From Flavobacterium gelatinilyticum (GTDB lineage Bacteria; Bacteroidota; Bacteroidia; Flavobacteriales; Flavobacteriaceae), in the NCBI RefSeq assembly GCF_027111295.1, contig NZ_CP114287.1, positions 3,658,001-3,722,000 on the forward strand: a DNA stretch of 64,000 bases. The letters run 5' to 3'. This document shows, piece after piece, positions 28,744-37,023 of the stretch; the stretch's first letter is position 1, and every line of letters starts with the position of its first letter. The notes under the pieces were generated by a model, which saw nothing but the letters and a program-made list of their open reading frames with translations, was not told where the DNA came from and made no database searches. The position numbers and the translations under genes are program-made.

Positions 28744-29790
28744 CTATTCACTCAAAGCATCCCATCCGCGGGCTTTTAAAGCAATTTTAGTATTGGCTCG
28801 TGTAACTAGATGAACTCCTTCGCTTTCGTCGGCCATGTGACCAATTATAGAAAAATTTGGATTCCCTTTAATTTTATCAAAATCGTTGATGTCGATTGTA
28901 AACAAAAGTTCATAATCTTCACCGCCATTAATGGCAACCGTTGTACTGTCGATATTAAACTCTTCACAGGTCGAAATAAACTGCGGATCCAGCGGTAATT
29001 TATCTTCATATAAATTACAACCCACTTTTGACTGTTTGCATAAATGAATAATTTCTGAAGATAAACCGTCAGAAATATCGATCATCGAAGTTGGTTTAAT
29101 TTCAAGAGCATGTAAAAGCGTGCGGACATCTTTGCGTGCCTCAGGCTTTAATTGTCTTTCGACCAAATATGTATAAGGATCTAAATCAGGCTGATTGTTT
29201 GGGTTTACCTGAAAAACCTGTTTTTCACGTTCCAAAACCTGCAATCCCATATAAGCAGCACCAATATCTCCAGTTACAACCAGTAAATCGGTTTGTTTAG
29301 CACCGTTTCTGTACGTAATTTCATTTTCATCTGCTTCACCAATTGCGGTAATGCTGATAATTAGTCCTTTTTGAGATGAGGTCGTGTCGCCGCCAATAAC
29401 GTCTACTTTATATTCTTTCGCCGCGTGCGTAATTCCTTCAAATAATTCTTCTAAAGCTTCAAGCGGAAAACGATTTGAAACAGCAACCGAAACCGTAATT
29501 TGTGTCGGTTTGGCATTCATTGCGCAAATATCAGATATATTTACTACTACTGCCTTGTAACCCAAATGTTTCAGGGGCATGTAAGCCAGGTCAAAATGAA
29601 CACCTTCAATTAATAAATCGGTAGAAACAACGGCTTTTTTATCTTTAAAATCAAGAACGGCAGCATCGTCTCCAATACTTTTTAAAGTAGATTCCTGAGT
29701 AACATCAAAGTTTCGGGTTAAGTGGTCAATCAGGCCAAACTCACCTAATTGTGATATACTGGTTCGCTGCGGATTTTTATCTTCGATCAT
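28744..29790 (-). CDS. thiL: Thiamine-monophosphate kinase
   Basis: 348 residues from the ATG at 29790 (MIEDKNPQRTSISQLGEFGL); an upstream in-frame ATG at 29853 would add an atypical 21-residue tail lying in the promoter-like repeats. ThiL phosphorylates thiamine monophosphate to thiamine diphosphate. AIRS/PurM-like fold signatures are GDDAAV (about 40-45), STDLLIEGVHF, VVGDTTSS-like VIGGDTTSS, MIDISDGLSSE and NGGEDYELLF. No other thiamine genes are close by. Confidence 0.93.
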   Translation of the reverse strand: MIEDKNPQRTSISQLGEFGLIDHLTRNFDVTQESTLKSIGDDAAVLDFKDKKAVVSTDLLIEGVHFDLAYMPLKHLGYKAVVVNISDICAMNAKPTQITVSVAVSNRFPLEALEELFEGITHAAKEYKVDVIGGDTTSSQKGLIISITAIGEADENEITYRNGAKQTDLLVVTGDIGAAYMGLQVLEREKQVFQVNPNNQPDLDPYTYLVERQLKPEARKDVRTLLHALEIKPTSMIDISDGLSSEIIHLCKQSKVGCNLYEDKLPLDPQFISTCEEFNIDSTTVAINGGEDYELLFTIDINDFDKIKGNPNFSIIGHMADESEGVHLVTRANTKIALKARGWDALSE

Positions 29791-29802
29791 TTTTTTGAGG
29801 TA

Positions 29803-29880
29803 CAAAGTTATTAAGGGGCAAAGGTACAAAGGTTTTTTCTTTTTAAGGTACAAAGAGGCAAAGGTTCAGAGGTGCAAAGT
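29803..29880 (-). promoter_or_regulatory. thiL promoter region with repeated TTTG boxes
   Basis: On the minus strand TACCTTTG (29819-29826) matches TAnnTTTG exactly, about 30 nt upstream of the thiL ATG. Around it are several imperfect copies of the CTTTGTACC/CCTTTG unit, so the real start site is uncertain. Confidence 0.45.
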
Positions 29881-29898
29881 TTTTTGTTTTTTCTTCTG

Positions 29899-29922
29899 TA
29901 GAGGCGTACTGCAGCGCGTCTA
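29899..29922. repeat. REP-like hairpin
   Basis: TAGAGGCG (29899-29906) and CGCGTCTA (29915-29922) pair with one mismatch around a TACTGCAG loop. A similar but perfect hairpin occurs at 50714-50735. Confidence 0.5.
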
Positions 29923-30013
29923 CGTACAGTATTTCTATATAGATTATTAAAAGAAGAAAAATATTTTAAATTATTTTTTTTCCTGCTGACAAACTGTTGT
30001 CACCGGCCCATTT

Positions 30014-30021
30014 TACTTTTG
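30014..30021 (+). promoter_or_regulatory. -7 promoter box of the DinB-like gene
   Basis: TACTTTTG matches TAnnTTTG exactly, 30 nt before the ATG. The nearest TTG (29997-29999) is 14 nt upstream, closer than usual. Confidence 0.45.
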
Positions 30022-30050
30022 GACTATTAAAAATTTAAAACCTTACAATC

Positions 30051-30530
30051 ATGAAAACATTAGAAGCACAAGTAATCAGTTCAGAAGATTTATTAAAACA
30101 CTGGCAGGGACACAGAGCGTTAACACGTCGTTTAATCGAACTTTTTCCGGAGAAGGATTTCTTTGAATTTTCAATAGGAGGGATGCGTCCGTTTGCAAAA
30201 TTAGTTGACGAACTTTTAAGCATCGCAGTTCCGGGACTTAAAGGAATTGTAGAGCGTGATGCACAGCCTTATACAGAAGGTGAGGAGAAATTGATTTTTA
30301 AAGCACAGTATCTGGAAAAATGGGATGCAGCTACAGAAGAAATCAATAAATACTGGGAGAAGCTGTCTGTTGAAGATTTCAACGAAACGTTTAAACTGTT
30401 CGGGCAATATGAATTCCCTATTATTCAGAACATTTTGTATTTTATTGATAATGAAGTACACCACCGCGGACAAGCTTATGTATATTTAAGAGCTTTAAAT
30501 ATTGAACCGCCGTTTTTCTGGGAAAGATAA
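30051..30530 (+). CDS. DinB-like four-helix protein
   Basis: 159 residues fitting the DinB/YfiT-like putative metalloenzyme fold: a helical protein with the C-terminal signature EVHHRGQAYVYLRAL (His137, His138). The metal-ligand His expected in the second helix appears to be replaced: the segment reads FAKLVDELLSIA, with Asp/Glu at that place. Function is therefore unclear; family members include thiol-dependent transferases and damage-inducible proteins. It is convergent with the WYL regulator and shares a terminator with it. Confidence 0.75.
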   Translation: MKTLEAQVISSEDLLKHWQGHRALTRRLIELFPEKDFFEFSIGGMRPFAKLVDELLSIAVPGLKGIVERDAQPYTEGEEKLIFKAQYLEKWDAATEEINKYWEKLSVEDFNETFKLFGQYEFPIIQNILYFIDNEVHHRGQAYVYLRALNIEPPFFWER

Positions 30531-30550
30531 AAACCTGAAAAATTGAATAA

Positions 30551-30595
30551 AAAAACTCCCAAAGACAGAATCGAATTCTCTTTGGGAGTTTTTTT
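30551..30595. terminator. Bidirectional terminator
   Basis: 15-bp perfect stem (arms 30551-30565 and 30579-30593; core ACTCCCAAAGA/TCTTTGGGAGT) with A/T tails both ways. It ends right at the stop of the convergent WYL gene. Confidence 0.85.
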
Positions 30596-31556
30596 ATAAA
30601 AGCCTTTTTTTGTTGAGTTCCAATAATTCTAAAGTCCTTACTTTTAAACTTGCGGGTTCAAGAATGGTTGCATAATCACCAAACATTAAAAACCAGCGCG
30701 GAAAACCGTTTTCTGTATCACGGCTCATAAAAGTCATTTCGACATGTTTTTCATCTATTTCTTTTTCAGAAACAAAACCATGATATTTCCTTTCGAAACA
30801 TAAATATCTCGATATTTTCTTTTCAACTAAAAGACGGACTTTTGTTGCGGGGATAGTTTCTGTTTTATTAAGATATGTCTCTAAAGAATCGTGTTCTAAG
30901 GTAAAATCCAGATCCGTTTTTTGCAGGTTTTGAATCCGGTCTGTTCTAAATTGTCTGTAATCGTTTCGTAAATGACAATATCCTAAAAAATACCAACTGT
31001 TGTTATCGTGAAAAACGCCCACAGGTTCCAGATTGCGCTGCGTTAATTCATCTTTTCCAAAAGTTTTGTACGAGAGTAAAATCTGTTTCTTTTCGGCTAT
31101 GCTTTCAAACAAAACTGCCAGTGTATTAGGAGAATTATCATTGAACATGGGTTCTGCTGTCTGCATTACAACCCGCGATTCAATATTAGAAAGATAATCT
31201 TTATCACCGCTCCGTAAAACAGATTTCAGTTTAAACATTGCCGATGCATAATGTGTGCCCAAAGATGGATCCGTAAATTTCTGCATCAGTTTTTCGGCTG
31301 CAATAAAACTGCTTACTTCTTCTCGTGTAAACATCACCGGAGGAAGTCTGTAACCTTCCATTAAAGCATAACCCACACCGGCTTCGCTGTAAATGGGAAC
31401 ACCGGATGCTTCCAAAGTTCGAATATCTCGGTAAATAGTTCTCAAACTGCACTCAAAACGATCGGCTAATTCCTGTGCTTTTACAATTTTTTTAGACTGC
31501 AATTGAATCAGAATAGCCACAATCCGGTCAAATCGTTTTGGAGTTTCGTCGAGCAT
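30594..31556 (-). CDS. WYL-domain transcriptional regulator (YafY-like)
   Basis: 320 residues. The N-terminal winged helix of the DeoR/HTH_11 kind (VKAQELADRFECSLRTIYRDIRTLEASGVPI) is followed by GYRLPPVMFTREE, a central WYL domain (EPVGVFHDNNSWYFLGYCH) and the C-terminal WCX extension. Such regulators sense ligands, often nucleic acids or stress signals. Nothing nearby fixes its target; the convergent DinB-like gene is a candidate only by proximity. Confidence 0.88.
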   Translation of the reverse strand: MLDETPKRFDRIVAILIQLQSKKIVKAQELADRFECSLRTIYRDIRTLEASGVPIYSEAGVGYALMEGYRLPPVMFTREEVSSFIAAEKLMQKFTDPSLGTHYASAMFKLKSVLRSGDKDYLSNIESRVVMQTAEPMFNDNSPNTLAVLFESIAEKKQILLSYKTFGKDELTQRNLEPVGVFHDNNSWYFLGYCHLRNDYRQFRTDRIQNLQKTDLDFTLEHDSLETYLNKTETIPATKVRLLVEKKISRYLCFERKYHGFVSEKEIDEKHVEMTFMSRDTENGFPRWFLMFGDYATILEPASLKVRTLELLELNKKRLL

Positions 31557-31559
31557 TTT

Positions 31560-31605
31560 TCTTTTTAGGTTTCAAAGGTTAAGAGGTTCAAAGTTACAAA
31601 GGTTA
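31560..31605 (-). promoter_or_regulatory. WYL gene promoter region with repeated TTTG boxes
   Basis: On the minus strand the 45 nt before the ATG carry TAACTTTG (exact TAnnTTTG match) and further AACCTTTG units, an arrangement much like that before thiL. Confidence 0.4.
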
Positions 31606-31622
31606 AATCTTTAAAGAAACAA

Positions 31623-31651
31623 AAAAGCTGTCCCAAATTGAGACAGCTTTT
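31623..31651 (-). terminator. Terminator of the beta-barrel gene
   Basis: Stem AAAAGCTGTC (31623-31632) and GACAGCTTTT (31642-31651). On the minus strand a T run follows. It lies 23 nt past the stop at 31674. Confidence 0.8.
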
Positions 31652-31673
31652 AGTTATAAATTGAAGAAAAGGA

Positions 31674-32291
31674 TTAAAATCTGTACAATAATCCAAATTT
31701 AGGCTGATCAAAAATATTCTCGAATAAATTGATATTCAATTTAAAAGTGTCAGATGAAGGTCCGTCTTCAGGTGAAACACTATTGTACGATAAGATATTG
31801 GCTAAAGTAAAAGTAACTGCTATGTTTTTGGTTAAGAAATAATTCAGGCCTACATTAATATTAGCAGTTAAGCTGTTGGTATCATTAGAACCTGTATCGT
31901 TTTCAACCTTATTTCGGCCATAACCTAACCCAACTTCGCCATACGCTTTAAAACGTTTTTGATCCAGTTCTAAAGCATAATATCTTGCAAATGCACCAAC
32001 ACCAAAAATCTCTGTTTTAATATTTGTTGCTTCTTCTTTGTCGCTGGAAAAACTTACCTGTCCTCCTACAGCAAATTTATCATTCAGGAAATATCCAAAT
32101 TTTGGGTTAACAGCGTAATAATCGCTTTCTCCTCCTGTATTTATTTGTATTGATCCTTCAAGAAACATATCGCCATTACTAAAAGTAATACCTTTTGCAG
32201 AATTCATCTCGGTTTCAGCCTGTTGGTCTTGCTGCGCGTTTGCAAAATAAAATGTAAAGAGTACTAAAAAAATAGAAAATTTGGTTTTCAT
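31674..32291 (-). CDS. Small outer-membrane beta-barrel protein
   Basis: 205 residues with a signal peptide (MKTKFSIFLVLFTFYFANAQ). The rest shows alternating beta strands typical of an 8-stranded OmpA/OmpW-like barrel (NPKFGYFLNDKFAVGGQVSF, FARYYALELDQKRFKAYGEV, VGLNYFLTKNIAVTFTLANI), ending with an aromatic residue (FGLLYRF) as barrel proteins do. It is probably a porin-family outer-membrane protein with a structural or minor transport role. It stands alone. Confidence 0.82.
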   Translation of the reverse strand: MKTKFSIFLVLFTFYFANAQQDQQAETEMNSAKGITFSNGDMFLEGSIQINTGGESDYYAVNPKFGYFLNDKFAVGGQVSFSSDKEEATNIKTEIFGVGAFARYYALELDQKRFKAYGEVGLGYGRNKVENDTGSNDTNSLTANINVGLNYFLTKNIAVTFTLANILSYNSVSPEDGPSSDTFKLNINLFENIFDQPKFGLLYRF

Positions 32292-32445
32292 AATATCTGT
32301 ATTTAAAATTTGTAAGATTAAAAATACGTTTCCTTATTTTAAAAGGCCTGAAGTTTGATCGTATGCGTTAAAATTCAATTTATGAAGTTAAAAATTCTGT
32401 AATTTTGTAGGTTTTGCCTTTTTAATTTTTGTGCCTAAAACAACA

Positions 32446-32473
32446 AAACCCAACAACTTTCGTCATTGGGTTT
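32446..32473 (-). terminator. Probable lepA terminator
   Basis: AAACCCAA (32446-32453) and TTGGGTTT (32466-32473) form an 8-bp stem. On the minus strand it is followed by TGTTGTTTT, 45 nt past the lepA stop. Confidence 0.55.
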
Positions 32474-32517
32474 AGTCTATATTTTTTGTTCTTTATTCTG
32501 TTTTCTAAAAAAAGGAA

Positions 32518-34314
32518 CTAGTCATTCAATTTCAAAACAGCCATAAAAGCTTCTTGTGGAATTTCAACGTTTCCTACCTGACGCATACGTTTTTTACCTT
32601 TTTTCTGTTTTTCAAGAAGTTTACGCTTACGCGAAATATCTCCACCATAACATTTTGCGGTAACGTCTTTACGAAGTGCTTTTATAGTTTCACGAGCGAT
32701 GATTTTTGCTCCGATTGCAGCCTGAATCGGAATGTCAAACTGTTGCCTTGGGATTAATTCGCGTAATTTTTCGGTCATTTTTTTACCAATATTGTAAGCG
32801 TTATCTTCGTGAATCAATGCAGAAAGTGCATCAACTGTCTGCGCATTCAAAAGAACGTCAAGTTTTACCAATTTCGAAGTTCTCATTCCGATAGGAGAAT
32901 AATCGAAAGAAGCATAACCTTTAGAAACTGTTTTTAAACGATCGTAGAAATCGAATACAATTTCAGCCAAAGGCATATCGAAGTTCAGCTCAACTCTTTC
33001 AGTCGTTAAATACGTTTGGTTGGTAATTAAACCACGTTTTTCGATACATAAACTCATTACATTTCCAACGAAGTCAGCTTTTGTAATGATGGTAGCTTTA
33101 ATAAACGGCTCTTCAACTCTGTCTAGTTTTGAAGGTTCTGGTAAATCTGAAGGATTGTTTACAACGATTGCCGTTTCTGGATGTTTCTTAGTGTAAGCCA
33201 AGTACGAAACGTTAGGAACTGTTGTAATTACAGTCATATCGAACTCACGCTCTAAACGTTCCTGGATAATTTCCATATGAAGCATTCCTAAGAATCCGCA
33301 TCGGAAACCAAATCCTAACGCCGCAGAACTTTCAGGAGTAAAAACTAATGAAGCGTCGTTCAATTGCAATTTTTCCATTGACGAACGTAAGTCTTCATAA
33401 TCTTCCGTGTCAACAGGATAAATTCCGGCAAATACCATTGGTTTTACATCCTCAAAACCAGCAACCATGTTTGTTGTAGGCACTTTTGCATCTGTAATCG
33501 TATCACCAACTTTTACCTCACGAGCTTCTTTAATTCCGGAAATCAAATAACCAACATCACCGGCAGAAACGATATTTTTAGGAACCTGATTTAATTTTAA
33601 AGTTCCAATTTCGTCAGCAAAATACTCATTGTCAGTCGCCATAAATTTAATTTTCTGGCCTTTTTTGATTTCACCGTTTACAACTCTAAAAATTACCTCG
33701 ATTCCGCGGAATGGATTGTAAACCGAGTCAAAAATTAAAGCTTGTAATGGTTCTTCAGGATTTCCTTTTGGAGCAGGAATTTTTTCGATAATGGCAGCAA
33801 GAATGTTCTCAACACCAAAACCGGTTTTTCCGGATGCATGAATAATATCTTCTAATTTACATCCAAGTAAATCGATAATATCATCACTCACTTCTTCCGG
33901 ATTTGCACTTGGTAAATCAACTTTATTTAAAACCGGAATAATTTCCAAGTCGTTTTCAAGAGCTAAATATAAGTTTGAAATCGTTTGTGCCTGAATACTT
34001 TGTGCTGCATCAACAATTAATAAAGCACCTTCACAGGCAGCAATAGATCTCGAAACTTCGTATGAAAAATCTACGTGGCCGGGAGTATCAATTAAGTTTA
34101 AGATATATTCCTCGCCCTTGTATTTATATTCCATCTGAATGGCATGACTCTTAATGGTAATTCCACGCTCACGTTCCAGATCCATGTTGTCAAGCAATTG
34201 AGCTTTTTCTTCACGCGCTGTAACAGTTTGAGTAGCACTTAGTAATCTGTCTGCCAGTGTACTTTTACCGTGGTCAATGTGTGCAATAATGCAAAAGTTA
34301 CGAATCTTCTTCAT
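32518..34314 (-). CDS. lepA: Translation elongation factor 4 (LepA)
   Basis: 598 residues, the typical LepA/EF4 length. The ribosome-associated GTPase has [14 protein letters not shown] (G1), [11 protein letters not shown] (G2), [15 protein letters not shown] (G3) and NKVDLPSA (G4). Domain II, EF-G-like domains and the LepA-specific C-terminal domain follow ([34 protein letters not shown]). It acts on stalled or mis-translocated ribosomes. It is monocistronic, with a credible promoter 90-100 nt upstream. Confidence 0.97.
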   Translation of the reverse strand: MKKIRNFCIIAHIDHGKSTLADRLLSATQTVTAREEKAQLLDNMDLERERGITIKSHAIQMEYKYKGEEYILNLIDTPGHVDFSYEVSRSIAACEGALLIVDAAQSIQAQTISNLYLALENDLEIIPVLNKVDLPSANPEEVSDDIIDLLGCKLEDIIHASGKTGFGVENILAAIIEKIPAPKGNPEEPLQALIFDSVYNPFRGIEVIFRVVNGEIKKGQKIKFMATDNEYFADEIGTLKLNQVPKNIVSAGDVGYLISGIKEAREVKVGDTITDAKVPTTNMVAGFEDVKPMVFAGIYPVDTEDYEDLRSSMEKLQLNDASLVFTPESSAALGFGFRCGFLGMLHMEIIQERLEREFDMTVITTVPNVSYLAYTKKHPETAIVVNNPSDLPEPSKLDRVEEPFIKATIITKADFVGNVMSLCIEKRGLITNQTYLTTERVELNFDMPLAEIVFDFYDRLKTVSKGYASFDYSPIGMRTSKLVKLDVLLNAQTVDALSALIHEDNAYNIGKKMTEKLRELIPRQQFDIPIQAAIGAKIIARETIKALRKDVTAKCYGGDISRKRKLLEKQKKGKKRMRQVGNVEIPQEAFMAVLKLND

Positions 34315-34403
34315 TGTTTTATATCAGTTCTCTATCGAGTTTTAAGTATTTTTTTGATGTAAAGTGCGTTCCTGCAATTGCTTTAACGCCTCTTATTAAG
34401 GGG

Positions 34404-34411
34404 CAAAGATA
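34404..34411 (-). promoter_or_regulatory. lepA promoter -7 box
   Basis: On the minus strand TATCTTTG matches TAnnTTTG exactly. A TTC 20 nt upstream could serve as a weak -33 element. It predicts an 80-85-nt leader before the lepA ATG. Confidence 0.5.
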
Positions 34412-34627
34412 GCGCAAAGTTTTGGATTCTGGAATTTAGTTGCGGGATTTTGATTTTTGATGGCAAAAACCTGTTTCTCAGAGTGTAATATATTCTAATT
34501 CAAGCCTTGGGTCAGGATTAAAATTTTAAAGAATGAATTTTTTCTTAATACCGTAATAATCAATCTTTACCAAATAAATAGTAAAAAATGAAATCAGATG
34601 ATAAATCTGTATTTTTTGTCAGAATAA

Positions 34628-34658
34628 TTGTCTTTTTGGCTAAATATGATTATACTTG
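34628..34658 (+). promoter_or_regulatory. Promoter of the double-glycine peptide gene
   Basis: -33 TTG (34628-34630), a 20-nt spacer and -7 TATACTTG (34651-34658; one mismatch to TAnnTTTG). The arrangement, including the 20-nt spacer, is repeated before susC at 36803-36833. The predicted leader is about 110 nt. Confidence 0.65.
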
Positions 34659-34677
34659 TAGTCATATTTACCATAAG
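34655..34677. promoter_or_regulatory. 23-bp imperfect palindrome, putative operator (copy 1)
   Basis: The two halves CTTGTAGTCA and TTACCATAAG are related by symmetry (consensus CTTRTRGT ... ACYAYAAG). It overlaps the -7 box and the predicted transcription start, a repressor-type position. The same element with 20 or more identical bases lies at 36830-36852 before susC. A candidate binder is one of the NUDIX regulators encoded between the two sites. Confidence 0.6.
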
Positions 34678-34774
34678 ATTGATCACCTCATGGTTTTGAA
34701 TGATTTTTAAATCTGTGTACAAGAAATTATTAAATCATTCAAAGACTATTTATTTACTAATTAAACCACAAACT

Positions 34775-35008
34775 ATGGAAAAACAAACTCTTAAGCTTGC
34801 TGAAAAATTTGGTAAGCTGACAAAAAACGAAATGAAAAATATTACCGGAGGGGCATTAGGAACTGTATGCGGACCAAGAAATGGCGTGCCCACTTCGATC
34901 TGCCCGAGCGGAAAAGGAGTAGCCGCAAATTCCGGAACCGAAGATCCTGCGAGATTCCGTGGGATTGTAGGAGGCTATTGCAACGTAATTATTACCTGTA
35001 TTCCTTAA
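34775..35008 (+). CDS. Double-glycine-leader peptide (RiPP/bacteriocin-like precursor)
   Basis: 77 residues from the ATG at 34775 (MEKQTLKLAEKFGKL); a longer frame opens at 34700 but its extra residues do not look like a leader. The first 26 residues match the Bacteroidota GG-leader pattern (LTKNEMKNITGG), which directs cleavage and export by a peptidase-containing ABC transporter. The 51-residue core is Gly-rich with four Cys (32, 43, 69, 75). No transporter, peptidase, lanthionine or other maturation gene is present in the window, so it is an orphan precursor here. Its promoter region is shared with susC. A class of core modification, or activity, cannot be stated. Confidence 0.75.
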   Translation: MEKQTLKLAEKFGKLTKNEMKNITGGALGTVCGPRNGVPTSICPSGKGVAANSGTEDPARFRGIVGGYCNVIITCIP

Positions 35009-35016
35009 AGTATACT

Positions 35017-35048
35017 AAAAATGCCTAAAATTTTCTTTAGGCATTTTT
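35017..35048. terminator. Bidirectional terminator
   Basis: 13-bp stem AAAAATGCCTAAA (35017-35029) and TTTAGGCATTTTT (35036-35048) between the peptide gene and the convergent NUDIX gene. Confidence 0.85.
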
Positions 35049-35051
35049 TTA

Positions 35052-35789
35052 TTAAAACTCAAAATTAAAACCTTTCTGAGTCAGTTTTTTGTAAATTTCA
35101 TCATCAAACTTGTAGAGTTTTGCTGCGCGATGCGAAACGTCTTGTTGTTTTTCATCAAGTGCAACGAGCAGTTTCATGTGCAGAATTTTTCTTCGAAAAT
35201 TTGATTTGTCAAGTTCAATACCCAGAATTTCTTCGTAAAGATGCATTAACTGCAATAAGGTAAATTTCTCAGGCAAAAGATTAAAACCTATCGGCGCCTG
35301 ACGTACGCGGTTTCGAAGATGCATTAAGCTGAAATCTAGAATTTCATTGTGGTCAAAAATCAGATTAGGGATTTCATTGATTTTGCACCATTTGGCTTCT
35401 CTTACAGCCAGACTCGCTTTTACATCATAATCTTCCTGATTTATTAAAGTGTAATATCCAATGGTTACGACCCTGCGGTCCAGAACACGTTTGGGATCTG
35501 TAAAAGCTTTAAGCTGTTCCAGATAAATATTATCAAGACTGGTAAGTTCGTACAGGATTCGCTGTGCAGCGTCATCGGCGCTTTCTTCTCTTTTGAGCCA
35601 GCCTCCAAGTAATCCCCAGCTTCCTTCACTTTCTCCCTCGGCATGTTGTACCAAAAGTACTTCAAGACTTTCTTTCTTAAATCCGAATATCACACAGTCT
35701 ACTGTGATACCCTCTATGGCAGGCGCAACGGTGTTTGAAGCCGTTTTGCCTTCAGATTTAGAAACTTTTTTTAACGATGATGCTTTCAT
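35052..35789 (-). CDS. NUDIX-type transcriptional regulator (NrtR-like), copy 1
   Basis: 245 residues. The N-terminal NUDIX domain (ITVDCVIFGFKKESLEVLLVQ) has a degenerate Nudix box: GGWLKREESADDAAQRILYE lacks the REUxEE glutamates, so hydrolysis is unlikely and ligand sensing more likely. The C-terminal winged-helix segment is FTLLQLMHLYEEILGIELD and SNFRRKILHMKLL. This is the build of NrtR-family regulators, of which Bacteroides AraR (arabinose) is a known example. It lies 17 nt after a close paralogue in the same direction, so the two are probably co-transcribed. It has a longer, Lys/Ser-rich N-terminus than its partner. Confidence 0.88.
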   Translation of the reverse strand: MKASSLKKVSKSEGKTASNTVAPAIEGITVDCVIFGFKKESLEVLLVQHAEGESEGSWGLLGGWLKREESADDAAQRILYELTSLDNIYLEQLKAFTDPKRVLDRRVVTIGYYTLINQEDYDVKASLAVREAKWCKINEIPNLIFDHNEILDFSLMHLRNRVRQAPIGFNLLPEKFTLLQLMHLYEEILGIELDKSNFRRKILHMKLLVALDEKQQDVSHRAAKLYKFDDEIYKKLTQKGFNFEF

Positions 35790-35806
35790 TTGCTTAATAA
35801 GCAGAT

Positions 35807-36523
35807 TTAAAATTCAAAATTAAACCCTTTTTCGGTTAGTTTTTTATAAATATCGGGATCAAATTTATAGAGTTTTGCGGCACGATGCGAAACATCCTGT
35901 TGTTTTTCATCCAGATCGGCCAGTAATTTCATGTGCAGAATTTTTCGTCTAAAATTTGATTTATCCATTTCGATCCCAAGAATTTCTTCATATAGGTGCA
36001 TTAACTGCAGCAAAGTAAATTTTTCCGGCAGCAGATTAAAACCAATAGGAGCCTGGCGTACCCTGTTGCGAAGATGTTTTAGGCTGTATGCCAGGATTTC
36101 GTTGTGGTCATAAATCAAATCAGGAATGCTGTTAATTTTATACCATTTAGCATCAGCAGCGGTAAAACCGGCTTTAATGTTATAATCTTCTCTTTTTACA
36201 AGTGCATAATAACCTATTGTAATAACACGGCGGAGCGGAAAACGATCAGGATCGCCAAAAACTTTTAGCTGTTCAAGATAAATATTGTCCATGCCTGTAA
36301 GCTCATTCAATAAACGATGTGCTGCATCATCAGTACTTTCTCTTTTATAGATCCAACCACCCGGAAGTCCCCATTTTCCTTTACTAATTCCTTCTGCGTG
36401 CTGTACTAAAAGTACTTCCAGACTTCCCTTATCAAAACCAAATACAACGCAGTCAATTGTGATTGCATTCATTGCATTTTGTTCGCTTTTTGCAACAGAT
36501 CCCGCATCTACTTTATTCTCCAT
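35807..36523 (-). CDS. NUDIX-type transcriptional regulator (NrtR-like), copy 2
   Basis: 238 residues, highly similar to copy 1 and nearly identical from VRQAPIGFNLLPEKFTLLQL to the C-terminus, where the winged helix lies. The Nudix box (GGWIYKRESTDDAAHRLLNE) is again degenerate. The two proteins differ most in the sensing domain, so they may read different sugars at the same or similar operators, or form heterodimers (inference). The gene is divergent from susC with 500 nt between. It is the best candidate for local control of the glycan locus. Confidence 0.88.
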   Translation of the reverse strand: MENKVDAGSVAKSEQNAMNAITIDCVVFGFDKGSLEVLLVQHAEGISKGKWGLPGGWIYKRESTDDAAHRLLNELTGMDNIYLEQLKVFGDPDRFPLRRVITIGYYALVKREDYNIKAGFTAADAKWYKINSIPDLIYDHNEILAYSLKHLRNRVRQAPIGFNLLPEKFTLLQLMHLYEEILGIEMDKSNFRRKILHMKLLADLDEKQQDVSHRAAKLYKFDPDIYKKLTEKGFNFEF

Positions 36524-36802
36524 GTGCGAATTAATTTTGACAAATTAAGCAAATAATCTGCATTAACTGTCCTTATTGATTACTTAATATTTTTTTAACA
36601 AATCAAAAAATTGATAATCAGCTGTTTGTAATTTTTTTAAAAAAACCGGTTTCTAATTTTTAAATCCTTAAACTATTGATTGTCAAAATGCTAGTTGATG
36701 TTTTTTTTCGATAATTTTTATTTCACAATACACTTTGTTCTTGTTAGATTAATAAAAATGAATCCGTATAAATCACAATCAAAAAAAAATAACCTTAATA
36801 TT

Positions 36803-36833
36803 TTGCTAAAATAGAAAAAAAGTTTTACACTTG
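36803..36833 (+). promoter_or_regulatory. Promoter of the susC operon
   Basis: -33 TTG (36803-36805), 20-nt spacer, -7 TACACTTG (36826-36833). The same layout as at 34628-34658; the predicted leader before susC is about 185 nt. Confidence 0.65.
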
Positions 36834-36852
36834 TAGTCAAAATTACCATAAG
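36830..36852. promoter_or_regulatory. 23-bp imperfect palindrome, putative operator (copy 2)
   Basis: Halves CTTGTAGTCA and TTACCATAAG separated by AAA, overlapping the -7 box and start site of susC. Matches copy 1 at 34655-34677 except in the centre. Confidence 0.6.
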
Positions 36853-37023
36853 ATAAGTTCAAGATGACTATAAGTTTTCAGCATACTCGTCTTTCTCTTT
36901 TAAAAACCAGCAGAAAATATTTCATTACAACTGTTTTTTGCAAAAATGATACTCTATGAAACTTACACTATAATCAATATAAAAAACCGTAACTAACTTA
37001 ATTTAAATCAACTCTTATTTATT

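Noticed and set aside
29853..29853. Upstream ATG as the thiL start
   Set aside because: It adds 21 Lys/Leu-rich residues lying in the promoter-like repeats; the ATG at 29790 gives the normal N-terminus.
34700..34774. Upstream start of the GG-leader peptide gene (34700)
   Set aside because: The extra 25 residues do not resemble a leader, while MEKQTLKLAEKFG at 34775 is typical in length and composition.
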